From DASXRA01 sp963737425 (lineage in GTDB: Bacteria > Actinomycetota > Actinomycetes > Mycobacteriales > Jatrophihabitantaceae): a stretch of DNA of 64,000 nucleotides. The first letter of the stretch is position 1. Every line of letters begins with the position of its first letter. A model generated the notes under the pieces. It did not search any database. It saw only the letters and a list, made by a program, of their open reading frames with translations, and had not been told where the DNA came from. This document shows, in pieces, positions 53,271-61,827 of this stretch. The position numbers were made by a program, and so were the translations under genes. The DNA lies in the NCBI GenBank assembly GCA_963737425.1, contig CAVTSX010000004.1, positions 124,001 through 188,000 on the forward strand, in the 5' to 3' direction.

Positions 53271-54263
53271 ATGGCGTCCTCACCCGCGCGTCTTTCCACG
53301 GCTGACATGCCGCCGCTCGACTCGTCGATCCCGCCGTGGCCCGGCCACCGGGTGCACGTCGGCGACGCACAGATCTTCGTCCGGTCCACGCCGTCCTCCC
53401 CGTCCGCCGAACCGGCGCTGTTCGTGCACGGACTCGGTGGCGCATCGACGAACTGGACCGACTTCGCCGCTCAGCTCATGCCGTGGCTTTCGATCGAGGC
53501 TCTGGACCTTTCCGGATTCGGACACTCCGGGGCAGCGCCCGGACGCGACTACTCGATCGGCGCTCACAAGCGAACGGTCGTCAGGTACCTGGAGCAGTCC
53601 GGACGCGGCCCGGTGCACCTGTTCGGCAACTCGATGGGCGGGCTGATCTCGATACTCGTCGCGGCCAGGCGGCCCGATCTCGTGCGCACGCTCACGGTGA
53701 TATCGCCGGCCGTCCCTGATCTGCGCCCGCGCCGGCTCGGCACGGACCCGCTGTTGGCCGTGGCCCTGCTGCCCGGCACGACACCGCTCGTCAAGCGCCG
53801 TATCCGGCGATTGACCGCCGAGCAGCGGGCACGCGCGATCATCAATCTCTGCTTCGCGAATCCGTCCGCCGTGCCGCCGAACCGGGTCACCGAGGCGGCA
53901 ACCGAGATCCGCGCTCGCGACGACATGAACTGGGCGACCGAGGCGCTGATCCGCTCCCTGCGCGGTCTGGTGGGCAGCTACGTCGTGCGGCGATCGCGCG
54001 GGGTATGGACGCGGATGGCTGAGATCAAGGCGCCGACGCTCATCGTGTGGGGTGCCCGCGACCGGCTCGTCAACGCCTCGCTCGCTCCCCGGGTGTCCGC
54101 GACGATCCCGGACTCGCGGCTGCTGCTACTGGACCGGGCCGGCCATGTGGCACAACTCGAGGATCCGGTGACCACCGCCAGAGCAGTTCTCGGGCTTCTC
54201 GAGGACGTGGGCAACGACGCCGCCGGGCGCGACGCCACGTCGCAGACGCCCGCAGTCCATTGA
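53271..54263 (+). CDS. alpha/beta hydrolase
   Basis: A 330-residue hydrolase with oxyanion region LFVHGLGGASTNW, nucleophile Ser121 in LFGNSMGGL, an acidic residue in IVWGARDRLV and His in LDRAGHVAQLEDP. A lid of basic helices (VKRRIRRLTAEQRARAIINL) separates the parts. Substrate unknown. The ATG is 10 nt after ku, so it may be co-transcribed, but nothing in it suggests DNA repair. Confidence 0.87.
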   Translation: MASSPARLSTADMPPLDSSIPPWPGHRVHVGDAQIFVRSTPSSPSAEPALFVHGLGGASTNWTDFAAQLMPWLSIEALDLSGFGHSGAAPGRDYSIGAHKRTVVRYLEQSGRGPVHLFGNSMGGLISILVAARRPDLVRTLTVISPAVPDLRPRRLGTDPLLAVALLPGTTPLVKRRIRRLTAEQRARAIINLCFANPSAVPPNRVTEAATEIRARDDMNWATEALIRSLRGLVGSYVVRRSRGVWTRMAEIKAPTLIVWGARDRLVNASLAPRVSATIPDSRLLLLDRAGHVAQLEDPVTTARAVLGLLEDVGNDAAGRDATSQTPAVH

Positions 54264-54298
54264 CCCACGAGCCGGGCGGGGTATGGCACTCTGGGCCC

Positions 54299-55339
54299 GT
54301 GGCAGATGATCCCCGAGACGGTGGAGTGACGCTCCGGCCACGCGATCGCTTCGGGAACGACGACGACCTGTCCTCCACCCGCTGGACGTTCGAGGACCCT
54401 CCCGACGACGAGGATGACGAACCCGGCTGGAGCATCGGGCAGGCGCTTCGCACATTCGTTGATCGCTACGGGTGGCGTGCATACGCGCTGCCGATCCTGG
54501 CCGTGATCACCGTCGTGGCGCTGATGACCTCCGCGAGGTCGTCGCACAAGGCAGCGCCGGCGAATCCGGTTCATGCGGCGCGCGGTAGCGCGGGCACGCC
54601 GAGCGCGGGCGGAGCGCCGCCGACCGCGTCCGGAACTGCGCAGTTGAAGACCGACCAGGCGGGCGCGAACTCGCAGAACGAAGCCCTTGCTTCAGACGCG
54701 CTCCCGGCGGGCGCGCCATACACGGTTCGCGGCAACGGAACGTACCGGGTGCTTGCCGGCAACGGTCCGGTCGTCGGCTCGGGCACCGTGCATCGGTACA
54801 CGGTCGAGGTCGAGAACGGCGTGACCGGCGTTGACCTGGCCGCGTTCGCGCGACTGGTCGACAAGGTGCTCGACGACCCACGCAGCTGGACCGGCCACAA
54901 CAGCGGCGTCGCGTTGCAGCGCGTCGACAGCGGGCCCTCCGACTTCCACGTCACGCTCACGTCGTCGATGACGATACGAAGCCTGTGCGGATACGACCAG
55001 CAGATCGAGACATCGTGCTACGCGCCGGATCGCAACTCACGGGTCGCGCTGAACGTCGCCCGCTGGATACGTGGGGACGTCGCATACATCGGCGATCTGA
55101 ACGCGTATCACCTGTACATGGTCAACCACGAGGTCGGCCACGCGATCGGCCACATGCATAGCCACGTCTGCCTCGCGAATGGGCTCGCGCCGGTGATGAT
55201 GCAGCAGACGATCGGTTTGAAGTCGGTGACCGGTGCGATCTGCGCGGCGAATCCCTGGCCGTATCCTCCCGGCGCGAAGGACGCCCCTGGCATCGAGTCG
55301 GCCGACACCCCGCAGAACAGCCCGCGCATCCCGAATTAG
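54299..55339 (+). CDS. DUF3152 membrane protein with zincin motif (Rv3207c-like)
   Basis: A 346-residue protein: an acidic N-terminal 60 residues, one TM segment about 62-79, a Ser/Ala-rich linker, and an external catalytic-like domain. The zincin pattern HExxHxxGxxH is complete at His277, Glu278, His281, Gly284 and His287 (VNHEVGHAIGHMH). YRYTVEVENG-type strands and RSLCGYDQQIETSCY with two Cys precede it. It is probably an extracytoplasmic metalloprotease, but no substrate is known. The GTG at 54299 was chosen. Its stop overlaps that of the LuxR gene by 4 nt. Confidence 0.85.
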   Translation: MADDPRDGGVTLRPRDRFGNDDDLSSTRWTFEDPPDDEDDEPGWSIGQALRTFVDRYGWRAYALPILAVITVVALMTSARSSHKAAPANPVHAARGSAGTPSAGGAPPTASGTAQLKTDQAGANSQNEALASDALPAGAPYTVRGNGTYRVLAGNGPVVGSGTVHRYTVEVENGVTGVDLAAFARLVDKVLDDPRSWTGHNSGVALQRVDSGPSDFHVTLTSSMTIRSLCGYDQQIETSCYAPDRNSRVALNVARWIRGDVAYIGDLNAYHLYMVNHEVGHAIGHMHSHVCLANGLAPVMMQQTIGLKSVTGAICAANPWPYPPGAKDAPGIESADTPQNSPRIPN

Positions 55340-56268
55340 GTTCGCGCAGCGGGGCTTACCAGTTCGATCAGTCCGCCGCGAACTGCTGCCGCTGCCGCGG
55401 CCGCACGTGACGCGCAGCCGAGCTTGTCCAGGACGTGCTCGACGTGCTTGGCCACGGTCTTGTCCGAGACCACGAGTATCCGGGCGATCTGCGGATTGGT
55501 GTACCCGCTGACGATCAAGGTGAGCACTTCGATCTCGCGAGGAGTGAGCCCGTGCGGCAAGTCCGCGTCGTCCTCAGTGATGACGATTCCCGCGTCGATC
55601 ACGCGGCTCTGCACCAGATGCCAGCCGCCGATCTCGTCGCGCCACCGGAACCGCTCGGGCAGGTCACCCCGTTGTGACGCCGCGGTGATCGCAGTCGGCA
55701 GCGGGCCGCGATCACGCAGGTGGTGACCCGCATGCCGGTCCGGCAGGTGGACGACGGTCGAATCGGCGAGCACGACGACACCGCGGGCGCTCGCCGGCAC
55801 GTCCGCGGTGACCAGGCTGGAAAAGCGCATGGTGTCGATGAGATTTCCGAGCAGAGACTGCACGCGTACCAGTTGATCGGCGATCGCAGCTCGGCCGCCG
55901 CGAACCATGGCCGGCGATGCCACCGACAGGTGCAGGCTGCCGGTGTAGCTGCCGTTCAGGTTGTAGAGCGACAGCGTCACCGTGTTGTCGTGCCAGGTCG
56001 GTGCGCGGGCGAAACCGTCGTGTGCCTGCTGGTCCGCGCCGTCGAGTTGAACGATCCAACCGTCGAGCCGGGCAAGTTCTCCATCGCCGTATCCGACGCT
56101 CGCGACCGTCTGGTGGCCATGCGTCATCGGGTAGTAGACGGAGATGCAGGCCGCCTCGTAGGGTACGAGCCCTGACAGCAGATCGAGCAGTTCGCGAGCG
56201 ACATCGGCGATCGGCGCGGGCCGCCCGTCGGCCAACCCGTCGGGATTTCGGTGTGTTCCGTCACTCAC
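55336..56268 (-). CDS. LuxR-family transcriptional regulator with N-terminal sensor
   Basis: A 310-residue regulator. The last 65 residues form a LuxR HTH (LTPREIEVLTLIVSGYTNPQ, IARILVVSDKTVAKHVEHVL, DKLGCASRA). The N-terminal part about 15-170 resembles a GAF-like sensor (LLDLLSGLVPYEAACISVYY, GSYTGSLHLSVASPAMV). The GTG at 56268 is preferred over a TTG at 56319. Partner genes are unclear: it faces moeZ and ends tail-to-tail with the DUF3152 gene. Confidence 0.85.
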   Translation of the reverse strand: MSDGTHRNPDGLADGRPAPIADVARELLDLLSGLVPYEAACISVYYPMTHGHQTVASVGYGDGELARLDGWIVQLDGADQQAHDGFARAPTWHDNTVTLSLYNLNGSYTGSLHLSVASPAMVRGGRAAIADQLVRVQSLLGNLIDTMRFSSLVTADVPASARGVVVLADSTVVHLPDRHAGHHLRDRGPLPTAITAASQRGDLPERFRWRDEIGGWHLVQSRVIDAGIVITEDDADLPHGLTPREIEVLTLIVSGYTNPQIARILVVSDKTVAKHVEHVLDKLGCASRAAAAAAAVRGGLIELVSPAART

Positions 56269-56443
56269 ACGCGGACCTGGCCCCTCAGTGGCGGGGGGCC
56301 CTACGGACCGGCTCCGCAAGGCGCAGGGTGATCGGCGCGGCGCACCCCCCGATGCGTGCCGCAGTTGCGCATGCCCAGCATATGCGTGACCTGACGTATT
56401 CAGCTTGACCTATGCGAACACGTAACCTGGATCCAAGCGGGAC

Positions 56444-56486
56444 GCCACCGCGGTTTGAGTCATCCCCCCCGAACTCCCGCGGTGGC
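56444..56486. promoter_or_regulatory. 10-bp inverted repeat in the LuxR/moeZ intergenic region
   Basis: GCCACCGCGG (56444-56453) and CCGCGGTGGC (56477-56486) are perfect inverse copies separated by 23 nt. They lie in the 322-nt gap between divergent LuxR and moeZ genes, about 105 nt before the moeZ start. It could be an operator or leader hairpin. Apart from this and the moeZ ribosome site GGAAGG (56576-56581) nothing else was identified in the gap. Confidence 0.4.
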
Positions 56487-56590
56487 CCCGTTCCTCCCCG
56501 CTGACACAAGTGGCGATACTGGGCAGGGAATGCTGAACACCGCACCTGCGGTTGCCCCAAGTGATCCGTTTCTCCGGAAGGACATTTGCC

Positions 56591-57778
56591 GTGTCACTAC
56601 CGCCGCTGGTCGAACCAGACGGTCCGACAGCGTCGCTGTCGGTTGACGAAATACGCCGCTACAGCCGCCACCTGATCATCCCGGATGTCGCGATGGCCGG
56701 GCAGAAGCGCCTCAAGAATGCCAAGGTGCTCTGCGTCGGAGCGGGCGGTCTGGGTTCACCTGCGCTGATGTACCTCGCGGCAGCCGGTGTGGGCACGCTC
56801 GGCATCGTCGAGTTCGACGTGGTCGACGAGTCGAACCTGCAACGCCAGATCATCCACGGGCAAAGCGATATCGGCCGGTCGAAGGCTGAGTCGGCACGCG
56901 ACTCGGTGCTCGAGATCAACCCGCTCGTCACGGTGAACCTGCACGAAATGCGGCTCGATTCGTCCAACGTGATGGACCTTTTCGCGCAGTACGACCTGAT
57001 CGTCGACGGCACCGACAACTTCGCCACCCGCTACCTCGTCAACGACGCCTGCGTGCTGCTGCACAAGCCCTACGTGTGGGGCTCGATCTACCGCTTCGAC
57101 GGTCAGGCGTCGGTGTTCTGGGCCGACCACGGGCCGTGCTACCGCTGCCTGTACCCGGAGCCGCCTCCGCCCGGCATGGTGCCCTCGTGCGCCGAGGGTG
57201 GCGTGTTGGGCGTGCTCTGCGCATCGATCGGATCGATCCAGGTCAACGAGGCCATCAAGCTCATCACCGGCATCGGCGAACCGCTCGTCGGATCGCTGAT
57301 GGTCTACGACGCCCTCGAGATGGACTATCGCAAGATCTCTGTGCGCAAAGACCCAAACTGCGCGGTGTGCGGTGAGAACCCGACAGTCACCGAACTGATC
57401 GACTACGAGGCGTTCTGCGGTGTCGTATCCGACGAGGCGGCACAGGCTGCGGTCGGGTCCACGATCACCGCCCCGGAACTGAAGGAACTCATCGACGCCG
57501 AAAAGCCGATCTTCCTTGTTGATGTGCGCGAGCCGGCCGAATGGGAGATCGTGCGGATACCTGGCGCGACGCTCATTCCGAAGGACGAGATCCTGCGCGG
57601 CGACGCGCTGGCCTCGCTGCCGCAGGACAGACAGGTCGTCATGTACTGCAAGACCGGCGTGCGATCGGCCGAGACCCTCGCGGCGGTCAAGGGCGCCGGA
57701 TTCGCCGATGCGGTACACGTGCAAGGTGGCGTTACCGCGTGGGTTAACCAGGTAGATCCCAGCTTGCCGTCTTACTGA
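56591..57778 (+). CDS. moeZ: adenylyltransferase/sulfurtransferase MoeZ
   Basis: A 395-residue two-domain enzyme that adenylates and sulfurates small carrier proteins for molybdopterin, thioamide or cysteine biosynthesis. The ThiF/MoeB domain has GAGGLGSP at 50-57, RQIIHGQSDIG, and zinc-site Cys residues in CYRCLYPEPPP and CAVCGENP. The rhodanese domain carries active-site Cys353 in VMYCKTGVRS. The GTG at 56591 is supported by GGAAGG at proper spacing; the open frame reaches 56552. No carrier gene (moaD, cysO) is next to it. Confidence 0.95.
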   Translation: MSLPPLVEPDGPTASLSVDEIRRYSRHLIIPDVAMAGQKRLKNAKVLCVGAGGLGSPALMYLAAAGVGTLGIVEFDVVDESNLQRQIIHGQSDIGRSKAESARDSVLEINPLVTVNLHEMRLDSSNVMDLFAQYDLIVDGTDNFATRYLVNDACVLLHKPYVWGSIYRFDGQASVFWADHGPCYRCLYPEPPPPGMVPSCAEGGVLGVLCASIGSIQVNEAIKLITGIGEPLVGSLMVYDALEMDYRKISVRKDPNCAVCGENPTVTELIDYEAFCGVVSDEAAQAAVGSTITAPELKELIDAEKPIFLVDVREPAEWEIVRIPGATLIPKDEILRGDALASLPQDRQVVMYCKTGVRSAETLAAVKGAGFADAVHVQGGVTAWVNQVDPSLPSY

Positions 57779-57823
57779 GTCTCCCGGTCCGGCCGGCCGG
57801 TTCCCGTTGTCGCCGATCCGGGG

Positions 57824-57829
57824 TATGAC
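57824..57829 (+). promoter_or_regulatory. -10 element for the DinB-like gene
   Basis: TATGAC lies exactly 6 nt before the ATG at 57836 and there is no Shine-Dalgarno, again the leaderless layout. Confidence 0.45.
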
Positions 57830-57835
57830 TTGCGC

Positions 57836-58408
57836 ATGACCGATCTACTCGCATTGTTCAACCAAGGACTCGCGGAATTCGGGTCACGGGTGCATCGGGT
57901 GGGTGCCGATCAATGGTCGGCGCCCACGCCGTGTTCGGAGTGGGACGTCAGCGCGCTCGTTGACCACCTCATCGACGAGCAGGTGTGGGTGGCGCCGCTG
58001 ATGGCGGGCCACGATCTCGACACCGCGGCCGCGATCGTCGAGGAGTCCAAGCGCACGCTGGATCTTGACCGGGTCGCGGCGTGGGACGCAGCGGCACTCG
58101 GGTCGCGTGACGCGTTCGGCGCGGTCGGCGCCCTTGATCGGCAGGTCATGCTCTCGCGCGGCGAGACTCCGGCCACGGACTATCTCAACGAGATGATCTT
58201 CGACCTCGTCATCCATGCCTGGGATCTCGGCACCGCGATCGGAGTCACGGATGCATTGCCGGACGAGCTCATCCGGGTGACGCGGGCGGGCGTCGACGCA
58301 TTCGGCGACCTTTCGGCCAGCGGCCTGTTCAGCGCTCCGGTTCCGGTGTCGGACGGCGCGTCGCCCGAGGAGCAGCTTGTTGCGCTGACCGGGCGCCATC
58401 CGCGGTGA
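57836..58408 (+). CDS. TIGR03086/maleylpyruvate isomerase-like DinB-fold protein
   Basis: A 190-residue protein of the mycothiol-dependent/DinB-like superfamily. Marks are SAPTPCSEWDVSALVDHLID with one metal-ligand His, and DYLNEMIFDLVIHAWDLGTA with the other His. Members often bind a metal and may use mycothiol, but this subfamily is uncharacterised. The stop overlaps the next start (GTGA), linking it to the alkyltransferase-like gene. Confidence 0.82.
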   Translation: MTDLLALFNQGLAEFGSRVHRVGADQWSAPTPCSEWDVSALVDHLIDEQVWVAPLMAGHDLDTAAAIVEESKRTLDLDRVAAWDAAALGSRDAFGAVGALDRQVMLSRGETPATDYLNEMIFDLVIHAWDLGTAIGVTDALPDELIRVTRAGVDAFGDLSASGLFSAPVPVSDGASPEEQLVALTGRHPR

Positions 58409-58701
58409 GTTCGGACGACTCGCTGCCGCTGCGGATCCTGGCATGTGTCGAGTCGATCCCCGCGGGCCGGGTGATGACCTACGGCGACGTCGCGGAATAT
58501 GTCGGGTCCCGCGCGCCGCGCCTGGTCGGCCGGGTGCTCGCGAACGACGGTGGCACCGTGCCGTGGCATCGCGTCCTGCGCGCTGACGGTACGTGCGCCG
58601 ATCATCTGCGCGACGAGCAACGTCAGCGACTGATCGCCGAAGGTGTGCGCTTCGCCGACGGACGCGTCGATCTGCGTGCCTATCGCTGGGACGGGCGCTG
58701 A
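58405..58701 (+). CDS. alkyltransferase-like protein (MGMT family, PWHR)
   Basis: A 98-residue MGMT-fold protein: SIPAGRVMTYGDVAEYVG is the DNA-binding helix-turn-helix and VPWHRVLRADG holds residues 53-56 as PWHR, where true alkyltransferases have PCHR. Without the reactive Cys it cannot transfer alkyl groups. Such alkyltransferase-like proteins flag O6-alkylguanine for nucleotide excision repair. It stands 42 nt before adnA, as in M. tuberculosis (Rv3204 near Rv3202c), which suggests a repair link. Confidence 0.92.
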   Translation: MSSDDSLPLRILACVESIPAGRVMTYGDVAEYVGSRAPRLVGRVLANDGGTVPWHRVLRADGTCADHLRDEQRQRLIAEGVRFADGRVDLRAYRWDGR

Positions 58702-58743
58702 TCCCTACCGGAATTCGTCGGTCGGTCGTGCTGGGATAGCGCA

Positions 58744-61700
58744 GTGAGTTCTTACCGGCTGGTGCGCCCGACGCATCGCGTGGTCGCTGCTCCCGAACTC
58801 GACGCTGCGCAGCGGCGGGTCGTCGAGCACGGCGGTGGCCCGTTGCTGGTGCTCGCGGGGCCGGGTACCGGCAAGACCACGACACTCGTCGAGGCGGCGG
58901 TAGCCCGGGTTGCGTCGGGTGTCCCGGTCGAGCACCTGCTGATGCTGACGTTCGGCCGGCGCGCGGCGGGTGAGCTGCGAGATCGCGTCACCGCACGGCT
59001 CGGTGGCACGGTGCGCGAACCGGTGGCGCGCACGTTTCACTCTTACGCGTTCGGCGTGTTACGCATGGCGGCGGTCTCCTCGGGGCTGCCCTCGCCGCGG
59101 TTGCTGTCCGGCCCGGAGCAGGACCTCGTGCTGCGCGAGTTGATCAGCGGCGACCTCGAGCGCGGCAATTCGCGATGGCCGGCGCACTTGCGTCCGGCCA
59201 TGAGCACGCGGGCGTTCGCCGGTGAGCTTCGTGATCTGTTGTTGCGCGCGGTCGAACGAGGTGTGGACGGCCCGCGCCTGGCCGCACTGGGGCGCGCCCG
59301 CAAGCGGCCGGAGTGGGTCGCGGCCGGCGAGTTCCTGCAGGAGTACCTCGACGTCACCTCGCTTGCCCGCCCCGGGGCGTGGGATCCCGCCGAGCTGATC
59401 AGAGCGGCGACCGACGCTCTCCTCGCCGATCCCGCGCTGCTTGCCGGCGAGCTCAAGGCGCGCCGGCGCATCCTCGTCGACGAGTACCAGGACACCGACC
59501 CGGCGCAAGCGGAGTTGCTGGCGCTGATTGCCCGAAGCGCCGACGAGCTGATCGTCGTTGGCGACCCGGACCAGTCGATCTACGCGTTTCGGGGTTCTGA
59601 TCCGTCGGCGATCCGCGACCTACCGGACCGGTTCGGCGACGTTCCGGTCGTCGCGCTCACCACGTCGCGCCGCGCGGGTGAGGCGCTGCTCGCGGCCAGC
59701 CGCCGGGTCGGTGAGCGGCTGCCCGGCCGCGGTGAGCAGCGTGCGCTGCAGGCCGCGCCGGGCCTGCCACCCGGGCGCGCCGAGGTGGCGCTCCTGCGTT
59801 CTGCCGCCGAGGAAGCCGCCTACGTCGCGGGCATGTTGCGTCGTGCGCACCTCGATGACGACCTGCCCTGGTCGCGCATGGCGGTGCTCGTCCGGTCCAC
59901 CGCCTCGAGCCTCGCCGTGCTGCGCCGGGCGATGGTGACGGCCGGCGTGCCGGTGGCCGTTGCCGGCGGGGACGTCCCGCTTGCCGAGCAACCGGCTGTG
60001 GCGCACCTGCTCACTGCGTTGCGCAGCGTCCTGCGTCCGGACGAGCTCAGCGACGACGTTGCCGAACACCTGCTGCTGGGCCCCATCGGGCGCGCCGACT
60101 CCCTGCAGCTACGCCGCCTTCGCCGCGAGCTTCGGCGCTTCGCCGCCGGCGGCGAGCCGAACGCGCCGATTCTCGCGCCGGCCGTGCAGGACCTCGCGGG
60201 TGCGGCGGTTCTGCCCGAACGCGTCGCGCGCCCGCTCGAGCGGGTGGCGCGAGTGCTGGCTGCCGGGCACCAGGCACGTACGTCAGGCGCCGATGCGGAG
60301 GCTGTGCTGTGGGCGATCTGGCACGCCAGCGGACTGGCTGCGCGGTGGCATGCGGCCAGCCAGGCCGGCGGCGCGGCGGGCGCGGCCGCCGACCGGGACC
60401 TCGACTCGGTGATCGAGCTGTTCGAGGCCGCAGCGCGATTCGCCGACCGGATGCCTGCTGCCTCCGCGGTGGAATTCTTCGAGCATCTGGCCGCCCAGCA
60501 GATCCCGGGCGACACACTCGCGCCCCGGGCAGCGCGTGGCGAGGCCGTGCAGATCCTGACCGCTCACGCGAGCAAGGGTCTCGAGTGGGACCTCGTCTGC
60601 ATCGCGCACGCTCAGGAAGGCACCTGGCCGGACCTGCGCCGCCGTGGCTCGCTGCTCGGCTCGGAGTTGCTCGTCGACGTGGTCGCGCAGCGGGAGGTTC
60701 CCGGCGTCGCCAGCTTGGCTCCGCAGATTGCCGAGGAGCGCCGGCTGTTCTACGTGGCCGCGACCCGCGCGCGCCGTCGGCTGGTCGTCACGGCCGTGTC
60801 CGGCGAGGACGAGCAGCCCTCGCGGTTTCTCGACGAACTCGATCCGGTCGACGACGAGCGCCCGTTCGCGTTGCCACTGCGCGGCACCCACCTGCCCGAC
60901 CTCGTCGCCGAACTGCGGGCGGCGGCGTGCGATCCGGCCGGGTCACGTGACGAGCGCGCCACCGCGGCGGCCGAGCTGGCCCGGCTGGCCGAAGCCGGGG
61001 TGCCCGGGGCGCATCCTGACGAATGGTGGGGACTTGCCGGCCTCTCCGACTCGGGCCCGGTCGCCGATCCCGCTCGTCCGGTGCCGGTCAGCCCGTCCCG
61101 CATCGAATCCTTCCTGCGCTGTGAGCTGCGTGCGCTGCTGGCCGGGCTCGGGGCTCGCGAAAGCGACGAGATCGGCGCATCGCTCGGCACGCTGATCCAC
61201 GAGGTCGCCGCAATCGCCCCAGCGGGTGCGGGGCAGGACGCGCTGGAGCGCCTGCTCGACGAGCGTTGGCACGTGCTCGACTTCGGCGCGTCGTGGCTTG
61301 CCGCCCATGAACGCGAACGGGCGCGGACCATGCTCGCCAAGTTGGTCGACTGGCTGCGCAGCACCCGCGGCGCGCTCAGCCTTGTCGCAACCGAGCAGGA
61401 CTTCGACGTCGTCGTCGGCGATGCCCGGCTGCACGGACGCGTCGACCGCCTCGAACGCGACCCGGACGGGCGGGCGGTGGTGATCGACCTGAAGACCGGC
61501 AAGACCAAGGCCGACGATCCGCCGACGAACCCCCAGCTCGGCGCGTATCAGCTCGCCGTCGAGTCAGGCGGGTTCGGCGAGTTCGGTGCGGGCACTCGAT
61601 CAGGCGGTGCGCGCCTGGTGCAGCTCGGCACGAGCGTCAAGAGCGTCGTCGAGCAGAGCCAACCGCCGCTCGACGACGACCCGTCCTGGATTGCCGAACG

Positions 61701-61827
61701 AGTCGGCTACGTTGCACAGCGACTGCGCGGCGCGGAGTTCAGCGCCACGGTCAACTCCTACTGCGGCGCCTGTGACGTGCGTTCGAGCTGCCCGCTGCAG
61801 CCCGAGGGCGGGCAGGTCACCGCGTGA
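58744..61827 (+). CDS. adnA: helicase-nuclease subunit AdnA
   Basis: A 1027-residue subunit of the AdnAB double-strand-break resection machine. The UvrD-type motor has Walker A GPGTGKTT at 39-46, DEYQDTDPAQ near 246, VVGDPDQSIYAFRG, and motif VI in LFYVAATRARRRLVV. The C-terminal RecB-type nuclease reads HGRVDRLERDPDGRAVVIDL then KTGK near 916-920. Four Cys, one in LRCELR near 792 and three in YCGACDVRSSC at the end, fit an Fe-S cluster. The GTG at 58744 is used. It overlaps adnB by GTGA. Confidence 0.95.
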   Translation: MSSYRLVRPTHRVVAAPELDAAQRRVVEHGGGPLLVLAGPGTGKTTTLVEAAVARVASGVPVEHLLMLTFGRRAAGELRDRVTARLGGTVREPVARTFHSYAFGVLRMAAVSSGLPSPRLLSGPEQDLVLRELISGDLERGNSRWPAHLRPAMSTRAFAGELRDLLLRAVERGVDGPRLAALGRARKRPEWVAAGEFLQEYLDVTSLARPGAWDPAELIRAATDALLADPALLAGELKARRRILVDEYQDTDPAQAELLALIARSADELIVVGDPDQSIYAFRGSDPSAIRDLPDRFGDVPVVALTTSRRAGEALLAASRRVGERLPGRGEQRALQAAPGLPPGRAEVALLRSAAEEAAYVAGMLRRAHLDDDLPWSRMAVLVRSTASSLAVLRRAMVTAGVPVAVAGGDVPLAEQPAVAHLLTALRSVLRPDELSDDVAEHLLLGPIGRADSLQLRRLRRELRRFAAGGEPNAPILAPAVQDLAGAAVLPERVARPLERVARVLAAGHQARTSGADAEAVLWAIWHASGLAARWHAASQAGGAAGAAADRDLDSVIELFEAAARFADRMPAASAVEFFEHLAAQQIPGDTLAPRAARGEAVQILTAHASKGLEWDLVCIAHAQEGTWPDLRRRGSLLGSELLVDVVAQREVPGVASLAPQIAEERRLFYVAATRARRRLVVTAVSGEDEQPSRFLDELDPVDDERPFALPLRGTHLPDLVAELRAAACDPAGSRDERATAAAELARLAEAGVPGAHPDEWWGLAGLSDSGPVADPARPVPVSPSRIESFLRCELRALLAGLGARESDEIGASLGTLIHEVAAIAPAGAGQDALERLLDERWHVLDFGASWLAAHERERARTMLAKLVDWLRSTRGALSLVATEQDFDVVVGDARLHGRVDRLERDPDGRAVVIDLKTGKTKADDPPTNPQLGAYQLAVESGGFGEFGAGTRSGGARLVQLGTSVKSVVEQSQPPLDDDPSWIAERVGYVAQRLRGAEFSATVNSYCGACDVRSSCPLQPEGGQVTA

